Shown: positions 24,706 to 33,641 of the stretch, one piece after another | Numbering within the stretch: the stretch's first letter is position 1 | How the letters are laid out: each line of letters opens with the position of its first letter | Source of the DNA: WVYX01 sp039592335 | Lineage (GTDB): Bacteria > Gemmatimonadota > Gemmatimonadetes > Gemmatimonadales > GWC2-71-9 | Length of the DNA: 64,000 nucleotides | Direction: 5' to 3' | Assembly (NCBI GenBank): GCA_039592335.1 | Contig: JBDHBX010000008.1 | Location: 45,376-109,375 of the forward strand | Notes under the pieces: generated by a model | Told to the model about the DNA's origin: nothing | The model's database searches: none | What the model saw: the letters and a program-made list of their open reading frames with translations, nothing else | Made by a program: the position numbers and the translations under genes

Positions 24706-26589
24706 ATGACCCCCGTCACTGCCGATACGAAGGGTGGGGATGGGCCGGCCGCCAAACAGCACGTGAGCGAGCGCGAAGCGCGCAAGGTCGTCGAAGCCGC
24801 TCGCCAGACCGAATGGACCGCGCCCAGCTTCCTCAAGGAGATCTTCAACGGGCGGTTGCACCTCGAGTTGATCCACCCGTTCCCCGAAATTCCGCACGAA
24901 GAGTTCGCGCGCGCCCAGCCGTGGCTCGACAAGCTGGCGGCCTTCCTCGAGGCCAACGTCGACGCCGACGCGATCGACCAGGACTACAAGATCCCCGAGC
25001 AGGTGGTGCAAGGGCTGGGCGAGCTGGGGTGTATGGCGATCAAGATCCCCGAGGAGTACGGGGGGCTGGGCTTCTCCCAAACGGTCTACAACCGCGCCAT
25101 ATCCCTGGCCACCTGCCACGAGAGCTCAGTGGGGGTGCTGCTCTCGGCCCACCAGTCGATTGGCGTCCCCCAGCCACTCAAGCTGTTCGGCACTCCGGAG
25201 CAGAAGCAGGAGTACTTCCCGCGCTTCGCCAAGGGTGAGATCAGCGCATTCGCGCTCACCGAGCCGGACGTGGGCAGCGACCCGGCGCGGATGCAGACCA
25301 CGGCGACGGCGACCGAGGATGGCGAGGCATTCTTGCTGAACGGCGAGAAGTTGTGGTGCACCAACGGCACCATCGCCGACGTCATGGTGGTGATGGCGCG
25401 CACGCCAGATAATCGAATCACCGCCTTCATCGTGGAGTCCGAGTGGCCGGGCGTGGAGGTGGCGCATCGCTGCCACTTCATGGGCCTGCACGGCATCGAG
25501 AACGCGCTGCTGCGCTTCACGAACGTGCGTGTGCCGAAGGACAAGATTTTGTGGGGGATGGGCAAGGGTCTGAAGCTCGCGCTCATCACCCTCAACACCG
25601 GCCGGCTCACGATTCCCGCGGCGGCTGCGGGAGCCGCGAAGAGCTGTCTCGGCATGGCCCGGCGCTTCTCCCAGGAGCGGGTGCAGTGGGGTCATCCCAT
25701 CGGCAAGCACGACGCCGTCGCGCAGATGCTGGGGAGGATGGCCGCCAACACGTTCGCCATGGAGTCGGTGGCCGAGCTGTCCGCCCTCATGTCTGACCAG
25801 GCCCGGTTCGATGTGCGGCTCGAGGCCGCCATGGCCAAGATGTGGAACAGCGAGCGGGGCTGGGAGATCATCGACGACACCATGCAGATCCGCTCTGGCC
25901 GCGGCTACGAATCGGCCCCCAGCCTCAAGGCGCGCGGCGAGCGGCCCGAGCCTGTCGAGCGCATCATGCGCGACTTCCGCATCAACATGATCTTCGAAGG
26001 GTCGAGCGAGATCATGCGCCTGTTCATCGCGCGGGAAGCCCTGGACAGCCACCTGAAGGTCGCGGGAGCCATCGCCGACCCCGATGCGTCGCTCGGCGCG
26101 AAGCTCGCGTCGGTCGTGAAGGCGGGCCTGTACTACGCGGTGTGGTACCCGGGCCGGTGGCTCGGCTGGGGCAGGTGGCCGCGCTACGGCGAGTTCGGCC
26201 CGCTCGCCAAGCACATGAGGTATGTGAACCGCGCGTCGCGCCGGGTGGCCCGGGCGCTGTTCCACGCGATCATGCGCTTCGGACCCGCCCTCGAGAAGCG
26301 CCAGGCAGTGCTCGCCAGGATGGTCGAGATCGGGGCGGAGCTGTTCGCCATGAGCACCACCTGTTCGCGGGCCCAGGCGATGCGGACCAGCAAGTCGCCG
26401 GAGGAGCGGGCCAAGGCCGAGATGGCGGTGGACCTGGCCGACACCTTCTGCCGCCTGGCTCGACGCCGCGTCGGCGACCGCTTCAGTGGCGTCTTCCGCA
26501 ACGACGACGTGAAGGTGTACAAGTCCGCGCAGCGGGTCATGGCCAACGAGGCGGCCTGGATGGAGGAGGGGGTGCCGGTGTCTGAGTGA
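24706..26589 (+). CDS. Acyl-CoA dehydrogenase, long VLCAD-like form
   Basis: Flavoenzyme that introduces the alpha-beta double bond in fatty acyl-CoA (first step of beta-oxidation). The 627 residues contain the full N-terminal, middle and C-terminal ACAD domains: FAD/substrate motif AFALTEPDVGSDPA, NGEKLWCTNG, and the catalytic-base region RINMIFEGSSEIMRLF with Glu. About 170 additional residues follow, as in VLCAD/ACAD9-type proteins. ATG 24706 is chosen because residues upstream in the same frame look non-coding. No electron-transfer flavoprotein or thiolase gene lies nearby. Confidence 0.93.
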   Translation: MTPVTADTKGGDGPAAKQHVSEREARKVVEAARQTEWTAPSFLKEIFNGRLHLELIHPFPEIPHEEFARAQPWLDKLAAFLEANVDADAIDQDYKIPEQVVQGLGELGCMAIKIPEEYGGLGFSQTVYNRAISLATCHESSVGVLLSAHQSIGVPQPLKLFGTPEQKQEYFPRFAKGEISAFALTEPDVGSDPARMQTTATATEDGEAFLLNGEKLWCTNGTIADVMVVMARTPDNRITAFIVESEWPGVEVAHRCHFMGLHGIENALLRFTNVRVPKDKILWGMGKGLKLALITLNTGRLTIPAAAAGAAKSCLGMARRFSQERVQWGHPIGKHDAVAQMLGRMAANTFAMESVAELSALMSDQARFDVRLEAAMAKMWNSERGWEIIDDTMQIRSGRGYESAPSLKARGERPEPVERIMRDFRINMIFEGSSEIMRLFIAREALDSHLKVAGAIADPDASLGAKLASVVKAGLYYAVWYPGRWLGWGRWPRYGEFGPLAKHMRYVNRASRRVARALFHAIMRFGPALEKRQAVLARMVEIGAELFAMSTTCSRAQAMRTSKSPEERAKAEMAVDLADTFCRLARRRVGDRFSGVFRNDDVKVYKSAQRVMANEAAWMEEGVPVSE

Positions 26590-26623
26590 TCCCACCCCGG
26601 TGTCCCTGCCTCGATTAGCGCAC

Positions 26624-26677
26624 AACGTACAACGTGCAGCGAGCTACCATCTGAAGGTCCGCTGCACGTTGTACGTT
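26624..26677. terminator. Long perfect hairpin between convergent genes
   Basis: An 18-bp perfect stem, AACGTACAACGTGCAGCG (26624-26641) with its exact complement at 26660-26677, and an 18-nt loop fill the 106-bp gap between the acyl-CoA dehydrogenase and the convergent PLP enzyme. There is no U-tract on either side. A bidirectional transcription barrier is the simplest role. The stem is long and is itself built on an ACGT-rich repeat, so a dispersed repeat element is also possible. Confidence 0.6.
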
Positions 26678-26695
26678 ACGGGTCGTACGCCTTGC

Positions 26696-28069
26696 CTACT
26701 TCGTCATCCTCACGATCTCGCGCTCTTTGGTGGGACCCGGCGGCACTGCCGCGGCGCCCACGGCCTCGAGCGCCTGCTCGATATCGGCGATCAGATCCTC
26801 GAAGTGCTCCACGCCCACGGAGATCCGCACGAGCCCCTCGGTGACGCCGAGGCGCTCCCGATCCGCCAGCTCCACGTCCGAGTGGGTCATGCTGGCGGGA
26901 TGCTCCGCCAACGACTCGGTCCCACCCAGGCTGACCGCCAAGCTGATGAGCTTGAGGTTGTTGAGGAACTGGAACGCCGCCTCCTGCCCGCCGTCGATCT
27001 CGAACGCGATGAGCGAGCCCGGAGCCACACACTGCTTGCGGTACACCCCGTACATCGGGTGCTGCTCGGGGAGCACACCCAGGTAGTTCACGTCCTTGAC
27101 CTTGGGATGGTCATTCAGGTAGTCAGCCACGTATCGCGCGTTCTTCATCTGCGCGGTCATGCGCATCTTGAGCGTCTCGAGCGAACGCATCAGCAACCAC
27201 CCCGTCCACGGATCCGCCGCGGTGCCGATAAAGGTCCGCAGCGTGCGGATCCGCTCCACGACGTCCCGGCGTCCCACACACGCCCCCGCTACCACATCGC
27301 TGTGGCCGCCGATGAACTTGGTGGCCGAGTAGAGCACCAGGTCGGCACCGTGCTGCAGGGGATGCTGGAAGAGCGGCCCCAGAAACGTATTGTCCACCAT
27401 CACCACGGGGCGCTCATCGCCCTTGGCCAGTGACCGTCCCAGGCTCACCACGCCTTCGATGTCGACCAGGTGGTTCGTGGGATTCGCCGGCGTCTCGAGC
27501 AAGATGGCGGGCACGCGGCGATCCCCGACGCGCTCTCGAATCCCCGCCTCGAGCTCCGCCATCGGGACCCCCGCGGGGAAGCCGACCAGCCCGACGCCGA
27601 ACTCCGGCAGGTAATGGTGCAGCAGGTACTCGGTCCCGCCATACAGCGGCTCACTGAACACGAGCGCGTCGCCAGGCCGCACGTACGCGAGCAGGCTCGT
27701 CGCGATGGCCGACATGCCGCTCTGGAACACCGCACCCGCTTCCGCCTCGTCCCACAGGCAGAGCCGGTTCTCCAGGATCTCCAGGTCGGGATTGTTCAGC
27801 CTGCTGTAGATGAGCCCCAACTCCTCGGTGGGACCTTGCTCCCGCATGCCGAGGGCGAGTTCGAAGAACGCCTTGCCATCCTCGGCGCTCTTGAAGGCGA
27901 AGGTCGAAGTCTGGAAGATGGGGCACTTGAGCGCGCCTTCCGAGAGCTCCGGGTCGTACCCGTAGGTCATCATCATGCTCTCGGGTTGGAGCTGTTTCTT
28001 CCCCACCCGCATCGTCTCGGGCTCGAGCTTGTGCTTCCCGCTCTCCCGTTCCTTGTAGTATTTCGCCAC
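26696..28069 (-). CDS. Cystathionine gamma-synthase/lyase-family PLP enzyme
   Basis: A 457-residue member of the Cys/Met metabolism PLP family (gamma-synthase, gamma-lyase and related sulfhydrylases). Lys251 in LYSATKFIGGHSDVV is the PLP lysine; FSEPLYGGTEYLL, LLETPANPTNHLVDI and MVDNTFLGPLFQHPLQHGAD are the other hallmarks. The start codon is GTG at 28069. The N-terminal 35 residues are Lys/Glu/Met-rich and longer than in classical MetB/MetC, but are typical of a separate branch annotated simply as gamma-synthase family. It is divergent from the GH113-like gene and shares an upstream inverted repeat with it. Confidence 0.93.
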   Translation of the reverse strand: MAKYYKERESGKHKLEPETMRVGKKQLQPESMMMTYGYDPELSEGALKCPIFQTSTFAFKSAEDGKAFFELALGMREQGPTEELGLIYSRLNNPDLEILENRLCLWDEAEAGAVFQSGMSAIATSLLAYVRPGDALVFSEPLYGGTEYLLHHYLPEFGVGLVGFPAGVPMAELEAGIRERVGDRRVPAILLETPANPTNHLVDIEGVVSLGRSLAKGDERPVVMVDNTFLGPLFQHPLQHGADLVLYSATKFIGGHSDVVAGACVGRRDVVERIRTLRTFIGTAADPWTGWLLMRSLETLKMRMTAQMKNARYVADYLNDHPKVKDVNYLGVLPEQHPMYGVYRKQCVAPGSLIAFEIDGGQEAAFQFLNNLKLISLAVSLGGTESLAEHPASMTHSDVELADRERLGVTEGLVRISVGVEHFEDLIADIEQALEAVGAAAVPPGPTKEREIVRMTK

Positions 28070-28153
28070 CTGAGCACCCCCTTCCGTGCCCCTGAACGAT
28101 TGCCCCGGCGCGACAGTAGGTCAAGGGCGACTGATCCGCTAAGCGATTGCTAC

Positions 28154-28173
28154 ACGGAACCTTAGAGTTCCGT
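28154..28173. promoter_or_regulatory. Inverted repeat between divergent genes
   Basis: ACGGAAC-N6-GTTCCGT is a perfect 7-bp repeat located almost in the middle of the 184-bp divergent region (85 bp from the PLP enzyme start, 81 bp from the GH113-like start). This position suits one regulator acting on both genes. The binding protein is unknown. Confidence 0.4.
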
Positions 28174-28239
28174 CACAGGGGTCGGGTCGCCGGCATCGCG
28201 CCGCTCGACGGCGGGGCTTCGCCGCCTTCCCTCCCCCGC

Positions 28240-28245
28240 TATATT
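28240..28245 (+). promoter_or_regulatory. Candidate leaderless -10 box (TATATT) for the GH113-like gene
   Basis: TATATT ends exactly 8 nt before the ATG at 28254, inside the 11-mer GCTATATTCGC that is also found before the gene at 22450. No Shine-Dalgarno element lies between it and the ATG, so a leaderless transcript is the best reading. Confidence 0.55.
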
Positions 28246-28253
28246 CGCTTCCC

Positions 28254-29285
28254 ATGCGCCGCCGGACCTTCCTCGCCGCGACCGCCCTGGCGGCCGCGGC
28301 CTGCGTACGACGCCGAGGCGTCACTCCCGCCGCCGGCCCCCAGCGTGGTATCGGATTCGACGGGTATCGGACGATCCCGACGTCATCCGAGTTCGACGCG
28401 ATGCGCGAGCTGGGCGCCACGCACGTCGCGCTGTTCCCCTACGCCCGCATGGAGAGCCACACGGCGCCGGAGGTTCGCCGGTTCGAGGGCGCCGCCGTGG
28501 ATTGGTCGCTGACCGACGAGGGCCTGCTCGCGCTCGGCGCCATGGCGCGGCGCAGCGGCCTGCGCGTGCTGCTCCTCCCCACGCTGGCCGACTTCGTCGA
28601 CGGTCACTGGCGCGGGGAGGTGCGTATGGGCGACGAGGCAGCGTGGGCGCGGTGGTTCGCATCGTATCGTGCCTTCGTGCTGCACTGCGCCGACCTGGCG
28701 GAGCGGATGGGGGCCGCGGGCTTCAGCGTTGGGACGGAGTTGCGGGAGACCGTGCAGCGCGAACGGCAGTGGCGCGAGACCATCGCGCTCGTGCGCGAGC
28801 GCTTCAACGGATGGCTTACCTACGCGGGCAACTGGGACGACTACGACGCGGTCCCGTGGTGGGATGCGCTCGACCTGATCGGCGTGCAGGCGTACTTCGA
28901 GCTGGGCGAGCCCGATGCCTCACTGCCACCCGCACAGCGCCGCGCGCACCTCATCGCCGCGTGGGAGCCGATCCGGGCGCGCCTGGCCGAGCTGAGCGCC
29001 GCGACGAACCGGCGCGTGGCCTTCACCGAGATCGGGTACAAGTCACACACCGGGGCGACGGCGTATCCCTGGAAATGGGAGATCGAGGGCGAGCCGGACC
29101 TGGAACTTCAACGCGTCGCCTACGAGGCGGCGTTCGAGACGTTCTGGCGCGAGCCCTGGTTCGCCGGCTTCTACTGGTGGAAGTGGCGACCCGACGCGCC
29201 GGCGGACGCCGCCTACGACCGCGACTTCAGCCCGCAGGGGAAGCCCGCCGAATCGGTCATCCGGCGCTACTACTCGGCCAGCTAG
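28254..29285 (+). CDS. Exported GH113-like TIM-barrel glycoside hydrolase
   Basis: A 343-residue protein. The N-terminus MRRRTFLAATALAAAAC has both a twin-arginine look and a lipobox (AAAC), so it is probably a lipoprotein exported by Tat or Sec. The remainder resembles family GH113 (beta-mannanase-related TIM barrels): GFSVGTELRE carries the likely acid/base Glu, VAFTEIGYKSHTGA the likely nucleophile Glu, and the tail FYWWKWRPD is typical. GH113 is known for beta-1,4-mannan hydrolysis, though many members in other phyla are untested. It stands alone without polysaccharide-utilisation genes. Confidence 0.8.
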   Translation: MRRRTFLAATALAAAACVRRRGVTPAAGPQRGIGFDGYRTIPTSSEFDAMRELGATHVALFPYARMESHTAPEVRRFEGAAVDWSLTDEGLLALGAMARRSGLRVLLLPTLADFVDGHWRGEVRMGDEAAWARWFASYRAFVLHCADLAERMGAAGFSVGTELRETVQRERQWRETIALVRERFNGWLTYAGNWDDYDAVPWWDALDLIGVQAYFELGEPDASLPPAQRRAHLIAAWEPIRARLAELSAATNRRVAFTEIGYKSHTGATAYPWKWEIEGEPDLELQRVAYEAAFETFWREPWFAGFYWWKWRPDAPADAAYDRDFSPQGKPAESVIRRYYSAS

Positions 29286-29287
29286 CG

Positions 29288-30583
29288 TTAGGCAGGCAGG
29301 CCGTTCGCGATCACGTCCTCCATTGCCTCGGCGAACCGGTCCACCTCCGCGAGCGTCGTATACACGTTCGGTGTCACGCGTAGGCCTGTGCAAGCCGGAT
29401 GGCCGATCGGCGTGACGATGATGCGCCGCGTCTTCCACAAGTGCTGCGTGAGCGCGCCCGGTGCGACGCCCTCGATCGCCACGTTCGCCAGGCCGCAGGC
29501 CATCGCGGGATCGTAGCTGGTGTGGAGCCGGATCCCGGGTTGCCCGTCGAGTCGTTTCATCCAGCGGTCCCGCAGGTAGCGCAAGCGGGCTGCCTTGCGC
29601 TCCGGCCCGATGCCTTCGTGGAAGGTGAGCGCCTCGGCGATGGCGTTGTGGTTCGCCGCGGGATGGGTGCCGATCTCCTCGAACTTCCTGATGTTCTCGT
29701 TCATCGACTCCGGTGCGGCCATCAAGGGCCACACGTCGCCGATGCGGTCCCGCCGTGCGTAGAGGAAGCCCGTCCCGTGCGGCGCCAGTAGCCACTTGTG
29801 CAATGACGTGCCATAGAAGTCGCACTCGAGCTGATCTCGCTCGAAGGGGAAGTGGGCGAACGCATGCGCCCCGTCCACGATGGTGGTGATCCCCCGGGAG
29901 CGGGCCATTCGGCAAATCTCCCCCACCGGGAAGATCTGGCCCGAGAGGTTGGTGATGTGGCAGAAGAGGATCACCTTGGTGCGCGGGGTGATGGCCTGCT
30001 CGAAGAGATCCACCAGGTACTGCATGCTCGGCGGCGGCGTTGGGAAGGAGACCATCTTCACCACGATCCCCTCGCGCCGACGACGTTGATCCCACGTCGT
30101 CTTCATCCGGGGGTAGTCTTGATCGGTGGTCAGGATCTCGTCCCCCGCCTCGAGATCGATTCCCAACTGGCAGATCTCCAGCGCCTCGCTGGCGTTGCGG
30201 GTGATCGCCATCTCCTCCGCGTCGCACCCGAACGCCCGCGCCAGCCGCTGGCGCACGCTCTCGACCTGCGGCTCCAGCACGCGCCACATGGTGTAGACCG
30301 GCGCCTCGTTGGAGTACTCGAGGTACCGGCGCATGGCATCTTGCACCACCTTGGGGCTCGGGGAGACGCCGCCGTTGTTGAGGTTGATGAGCGAGCGATC
30401 GACCGTGAAGGCCTGCTGGATGCCGTGCCAGAAATCCTCGTCGGCGGCCACCGCTTCCGGGCTGCGTCCGTCGGCCGTGGCGGCGACAGAGAAGATCTGC
30501 TCGAGTCCGTCGTTCTTCAGCGCGGGGAGCGCGACCCCGGCCGTGCCGAACATCGAGCGCAGGAAGTCGCGACGCGTCAACAC
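29288..30583 (-). CDS. Tat-exported class V aminotransferase-fold protein (isopenicillin-N epimerase-like)
   Basis: A 431-residue PLP enzyme with GTG start. The N-terminus TRRDFLRSMFG is a twin-arginine signal, so the folded enzyme with cofactor should be exported. The core is of the class V aminotransferase/NifS/isopenicillin-N epimerase group: Lys263 in GTSLHKWLLAPHGTG, TIVDGAHAFAHFP and ITRNASEALEICQLG. Members act as epimerases, desulfurases or aminotransferases; the exported subgroup is mostly untested. A Shine-Dalgarno AAGGAG precedes the start. It converges with the GH113-like gene, leaving 2 bp between them. Confidence 0.88.
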   Translation of the reverse strand: MLTRRDFLRSMFGTAGVALPALKNDGLEQIFSVAATADGRSPEAVAADEDFWHGIQQAFTVDRSLINLNNGGVSPSPKVVQDAMRRYLEYSNEAPVYTMWRVLEPQVESVRQRLARAFGCDAEEMAITRNASEALEICQLGIDLEAGDEILTTDQDYPRMKTTWDQRRRREGIVVKMVSFPTPPPSMQYLVDLFEQAITPRTKVILFCHITNLSGQIFPVGEICRMARSRGITTIVDGAHAFAHFPFERDQLECDFYGTSLHKWLLAPHGTGFLYARRDRIGDVWPLMAAPESMNENIRKFEEIGTHPAANHNAIAEALTFHEGIGPERKAARLRYLRDRWMKRLDGQPGIRLHTSYDPAMACGLANVAIEGVAPGALTQHLWKTRRIIVTPIGHPACTGLRVTPNVYTTLAEVDRFAEAMEDVIANGLPA

Positions 30584-30666
30584 GGTGGAGCTCCTTGTTG
30601 GACTGTTGTCGCAGTGGGCGAGCTTGGGCGAGAGTGCCGCCCGGGAACACCGATGTCAATACCGGT

Positions 30667-31398
30667 CTAGCGCGCCTCCTCGGGTGCGCGAGCCGTCGTA
30701 TCGCTGCCCGACCGGCGGTACAGCAACACCGATCCAACGAGCGCGATCACCGCGAAAGCGAACCACTGGATGGCGTACGACAGGTGGGGGCCACTGCTCA
30801 GCTCGGGAGGCGCGAGCCGTTGCATCCCCGCAGGGAGGCTATCGCCGATCGTCGTGCGTCGCAGCACCAGGGGAAGCAGCTGATACGGGTAGGCGGGCGC
30901 GAGGCGCTCCCAGTCGATGCTGCGTGCATAGTACGGCCAGGATCTGTCTCGGCCCGGCGTCTCCGGCAGCACCGAGGGTATCAGCAGGACGCCGCTGACC
31001 TCGGCCGTGTCGGGCTCCAGGAAGGCTGTCGGATCGTCCACCGTGCGGCCGTCCGGCGAGAAGACCCACCCCCGCTCGACGAGCAGCGCGACCGTATCGT
31101 CGAGGCGAAGGGGCGTCACGAGGTGCACGCCCGGCGTGCCGCGATGGGCCCGGCCGGTCAACACGATCTCCCGCGTGAAGTCGAAGACGCCCGACGTTTG
31201 GGCACGGCGAAAGCGGAGGCTGTCGACGCCACGGCGGGCGTGGAGGGTGGATGCATCGACGACGGGAGCGGCGAGGCGCTCGACGATTACAGCGTTGCGG
31301 GCTCGGCGCTCGCCCAGTCGGTGCATCTGCCACACCCCGAGCCGCACGAACACGGCGGCCGCGGCAAAAGCGATGACGAGGATGAGGTAGCGCTTCAC
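30667..31398 (-). CDS. SURF1-family protein (cytochrome oxidase assembly)
   Basis: A 243-residue SURF1-like protein. TM1 carries FVRLGVWQMHRLGERR, the family N-terminal signature; the periplasmic domain has LVERGWVFSPDGR; TM2 begins GPHLSYAIQWFAFA, the most conserved stretch. SURF1 proteins help insert heme a into cytochrome c oxidase. It follows rpiA after 2 bp at the end of the sugar-phosphate operon, and no cox genes are in the window, so its placement is unusual. Confidence 0.88.
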   Translation of the reverse strand: MKRYLILVIAFAAAAVFVRLGVWQMHRLGERRARNAVIVERLAAPVVDASTLHARRGVDSLRFRRAQTSGVFDFTREIVLTGRAHRGTPGVHLVTPLRLDDTVALLVERGWVFSPDGRTVDDPTAFLEPDTAEVSGVLLIPSVLPETPGRDRSWPYYARSIDWERLAPAYPYQLLPLVLRRTTIGDSLPAGMQRLAPPELSSGPHLSYAIQWFAFAVIALVGSVLLYRRSGSDTTARAPEEAR

Positions 31399-31400
31399 CC

Positions 31401-32072
31401 CTACTGGGCGCGCCCCACGATCACGCAGGGCTCCATGCCCAAGAAGAGCCCGGTCTCGACGACACCGGGTCGATCGCGCAGGACGCGGTCCACCGCATAC
31501 GGATCATCCATGCCGCCGGAGAAGGCAACGTCGATGATGTAGTGCCCGCCGTCGGTCAGGTACGGCTGGCCCGCGTCGTCGCGCCGCAGTGTCGGGTCGC
31601 CCTCCAGGGCTCGCATCGATTCCAGATGGGTTCTCCACCCGAAGGGCATGACCTCGATCGGCACCGCAACCCCGGCGCCGAGCCGCTCCACCAGTTTCGA
31701 CTCGTCCACGACGATGATGTAGAGCGCGGTGGCGGCCGCCACGATCTTCTCCCACAACAGGGCCCCACCGCCACCCTTGATGAGGTTTCCCTGCGCGTCC
31801 ACCTCGTCGGCGCCATCGATCGTCAGGTCGACCTTCGGATGCTCCTCCAGCGTCGTGAGCGGAACGCCGAGGGCGTGGGCCTGGTCCCGCGTGCGGTTCG
31901 AGGTCGGAATCCCCACGAGGTCGACGAGCTCGCCCTCGGCGAGCTTGCGTCCAATCGCCTCGACGGCGAGCGCCGCGGTCGACCCGGTACCCAGGCCCAG
32001 CACCATGCCGGATCGCACGCGGCTAACCGCCTCCTCGGCCGCGCGGCACTTGGAATCGTGCTGGACGCCCAT
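31401..32072 (-). CDS. rpiA: Ribose-5-phosphate isomerase A
   Basis: Interconverts ribose 5-phosphate and ribulose 5-phosphate in the non-oxidative pentose phosphate pathway. The 223 residues show the RpiA signature GLGTGSTA near the N-terminus, the catalytic DLTIDGADEVD and IKGGGGALLWEKIVA, and the closing ETGLFLGM. Length is standard. Start: ATG 32072 overlaps the pgi stop by 1 nt (TGATG); a GTG one codon earlier gives a GTGA overlap, so coupling with pgi is likely either way. Confidence 0.96.
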   Translation of the reverse strand: MGVQHDSKCRAAEEAVSRVRSGMVLGLGTGSTAALAVEAIGRKLAEGELVDLVGIPTSNRTRDQAHALGVPLTTLEEHPKVDLTIDGADEVDAQGNLIKGGGGALLWEKIVAAATALYIIVVDESKLVERLGAGVAVPIEVMPFGWRTHLESMRALEGDPTLRRDDAGQPYLTDGGHYIIDVAFSGGMDDPYAVDRVLRDRPGVVETGLFLGMEPCVIVGRAQ

Positions 32073-33637
32073 CACACGTGTTCCAGGAAGCCCTCGGGGT
32101 CCGTCACCCGCAGCACGGGGCGTCCCCGTGCCACCAGTGCCTCGTAATCGCCCAGCGCCTGCGCCCTGATGAACTCTCCAAAGCTGTAGTCCTCACCCGG
32201 GACCGGCCGATCGGTGCCCGTATCCTCGATCAGCTGCACGAAATGGCCGGTCGGTGACCCGCCCTTGTGGAGCTGACCCGTCGAGTGGAGATACCGCGGG
32301 CCGTACCCCCACGTCACCACTCCGGCCAGCCGGTCGCGCAGCGCCGCTGCGAACGCCGCCACGCGTTCGTCGGTGGCTTCGTTCGGTGCCAGATACGCCA
32401 ACACCGCGACGTAGTCGCGCGCGCTCACCCCGTCGAGGAACGCCGTGATATCGTGGCGCCGCGGCTGGGCGACCGGATCGAAGCCACGTCGCTCCGTCAA
32501 CACGCGCTTAGTGGCTTGTTTGCTCTCGGCCACATTCGGCTGGTCGAAGGGGTTGAGACGGAGCGTGGCTGCTGCGACGGCCGTCGCGAACTCCCAACAG
32601 AAGAACTCTCCACCGAGGTCGTACGGATCGTCGAGCGGCGCCCACGCCACCGGATGCCCGCTTGCGGCGACCGCGTGCATCCATCGCTCGAGCCGGGGGT
32701 CGAGCTGCCGCCCCAGCGACTGGACCACGAAGAACCGGTGGTCCACGTAGTTGGCAGGGGCTCGCGGCGGCTCCGCCACCACCGGCACGATCCCCTTGCC
32801 TTCCTTCCCCGTGCTCTCGGCGACGAGCTGCTCGACCCACAAGCCGAAGCTCGCGATGCCTGGGGTGAGAACGAGCGTGAGCTTGTCGCGACCCGCACGT
32901 GCCGCCTCGCCCATGAGCGCCCCGAGCCATGCACCCGGGTTGTGCTGGGGCGGCACGTCGGGGCCGCAGCGGCGCGCCATCGCCTCACCGCGGTCCAGCA
33001 GCTTCCGCACGTCGATGCCCATGAGCGCCGCCGGCACGAGCCCAAAGAGCGAGAGCGCCGAGTAACGCCCCCCGATATCGGTAGGGTTGATGAACACCCG
33101 ACGAAACCGCTGCTCCGCACCCAACCGCGCCAGCGGCGTGTCCCCATCGGTGATCGCCGCGAAGTGATCCCCGCTTCCCCCGCTCCGGCGCCAGAAGTAA
33201 CGGAAGAAACTCATGGTCTCGAGCGTCGTGCCCGACTTGCTGGCCACGATGTAGAAGGTGCGACCGGGGTCGCCTCCCCGCTCGACCTCCACTACCGCAT
33301 CGGGAGCGGTGCTGTCCAGCACCTGAAACGGCAGGAAGCGGGGGTTGCGCCCAAAGGTCCGCCACAGGACCTCGGGTGCGAGGCTGGAACCGCCCATCCC
33401 GAGCAGTACCACCCGATCGAACTCCCGGCGCACCTCCCCGGCAAAGTCGACCAGGCCATCCAGCTCGCGGCGCATCTGGGGGAAGAGCGTGAGCCACCCC
33501 AGCCGGTCCTTCACCTCCGGCGTCGCCGCGTCGTCCAGCCACACGGTCGGATCGCGGTCCCACAATCGGCGCACCACGTCGGCGTCGGCCAGGGCCTCGA
33601 GCCGTCGCGCCACCACATCCCGCAGCATGTTCGTCAT
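32072..33637 (-). CDS. pgi: Glucose-6-phosphate isomerase
   Basis: Interconverts glucose 6-phosphate and fructose 6-phosphate. The 521-residue protein has the SIS-fold features of PGI: LGMGGSSLAPEVL, the phosphate-binding ASKSGTTLET and FINPTDIGGRYSALSLFG, the catalytic Glu/His region and a C-terminal LHSTGQLHKGGSPTGHF. It resembles the PGI branch often found fused to or near transaldolase/transketolase genes. Only 4 bp separate it from tkt and it overlaps rpiA. Confidence 0.94.
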   Translation of the reverse strand: MTNMLRDVVARRLEALADADVVRRLWDRDPTVWLDDAATPEVKDRLGWLTLFPQMRRELDGLVDFAGEVRREFDRVVLLGMGGSSLAPEVLWRTFGRNPRFLPFQVLDSTAPDAVVEVERGGDPGRTFYIVASKSGTTLETMSFFRYFWRRSGGSGDHFAAITDGDTPLARLGAEQRFRRVFINPTDIGGRYSALSLFGLVPAALMGIDVRKLLDRGEAMARRCGPDVPPQHNPGAWLGALMGEAARAGRDKLTLVLTPGIASFGLWVEQLVAESTGKEGKGIVPVVAEPPRAPANYVDHRFFVVQSLGRQLDPRLERWMHAVAASGHPVAWAPLDDPYDLGGEFFCWEFATAVAAATLRLNPFDQPNVAESKQATKRVLTERRGFDPVAQPRRHDITAFLDGVSARDYVAVLAYLAPNEATDERVAAFAAALRDRLAGVVTWGYGPRYLHSTGQLHKGGSPTGHFVQLIEDTGTDRPVPGEDYSFGEFIRAQALGDYEALVARGRPVLRVTDPEGFLEHV

Positions 33638-33641
33638 CGCG

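Noticed and set aside
26624..26677. Terminal inverted repeats of an insertion element
   Set aside because: Only 18 nt lie between the arms, with no transposase or target-site duplication; a hairpin is the simpler reading.
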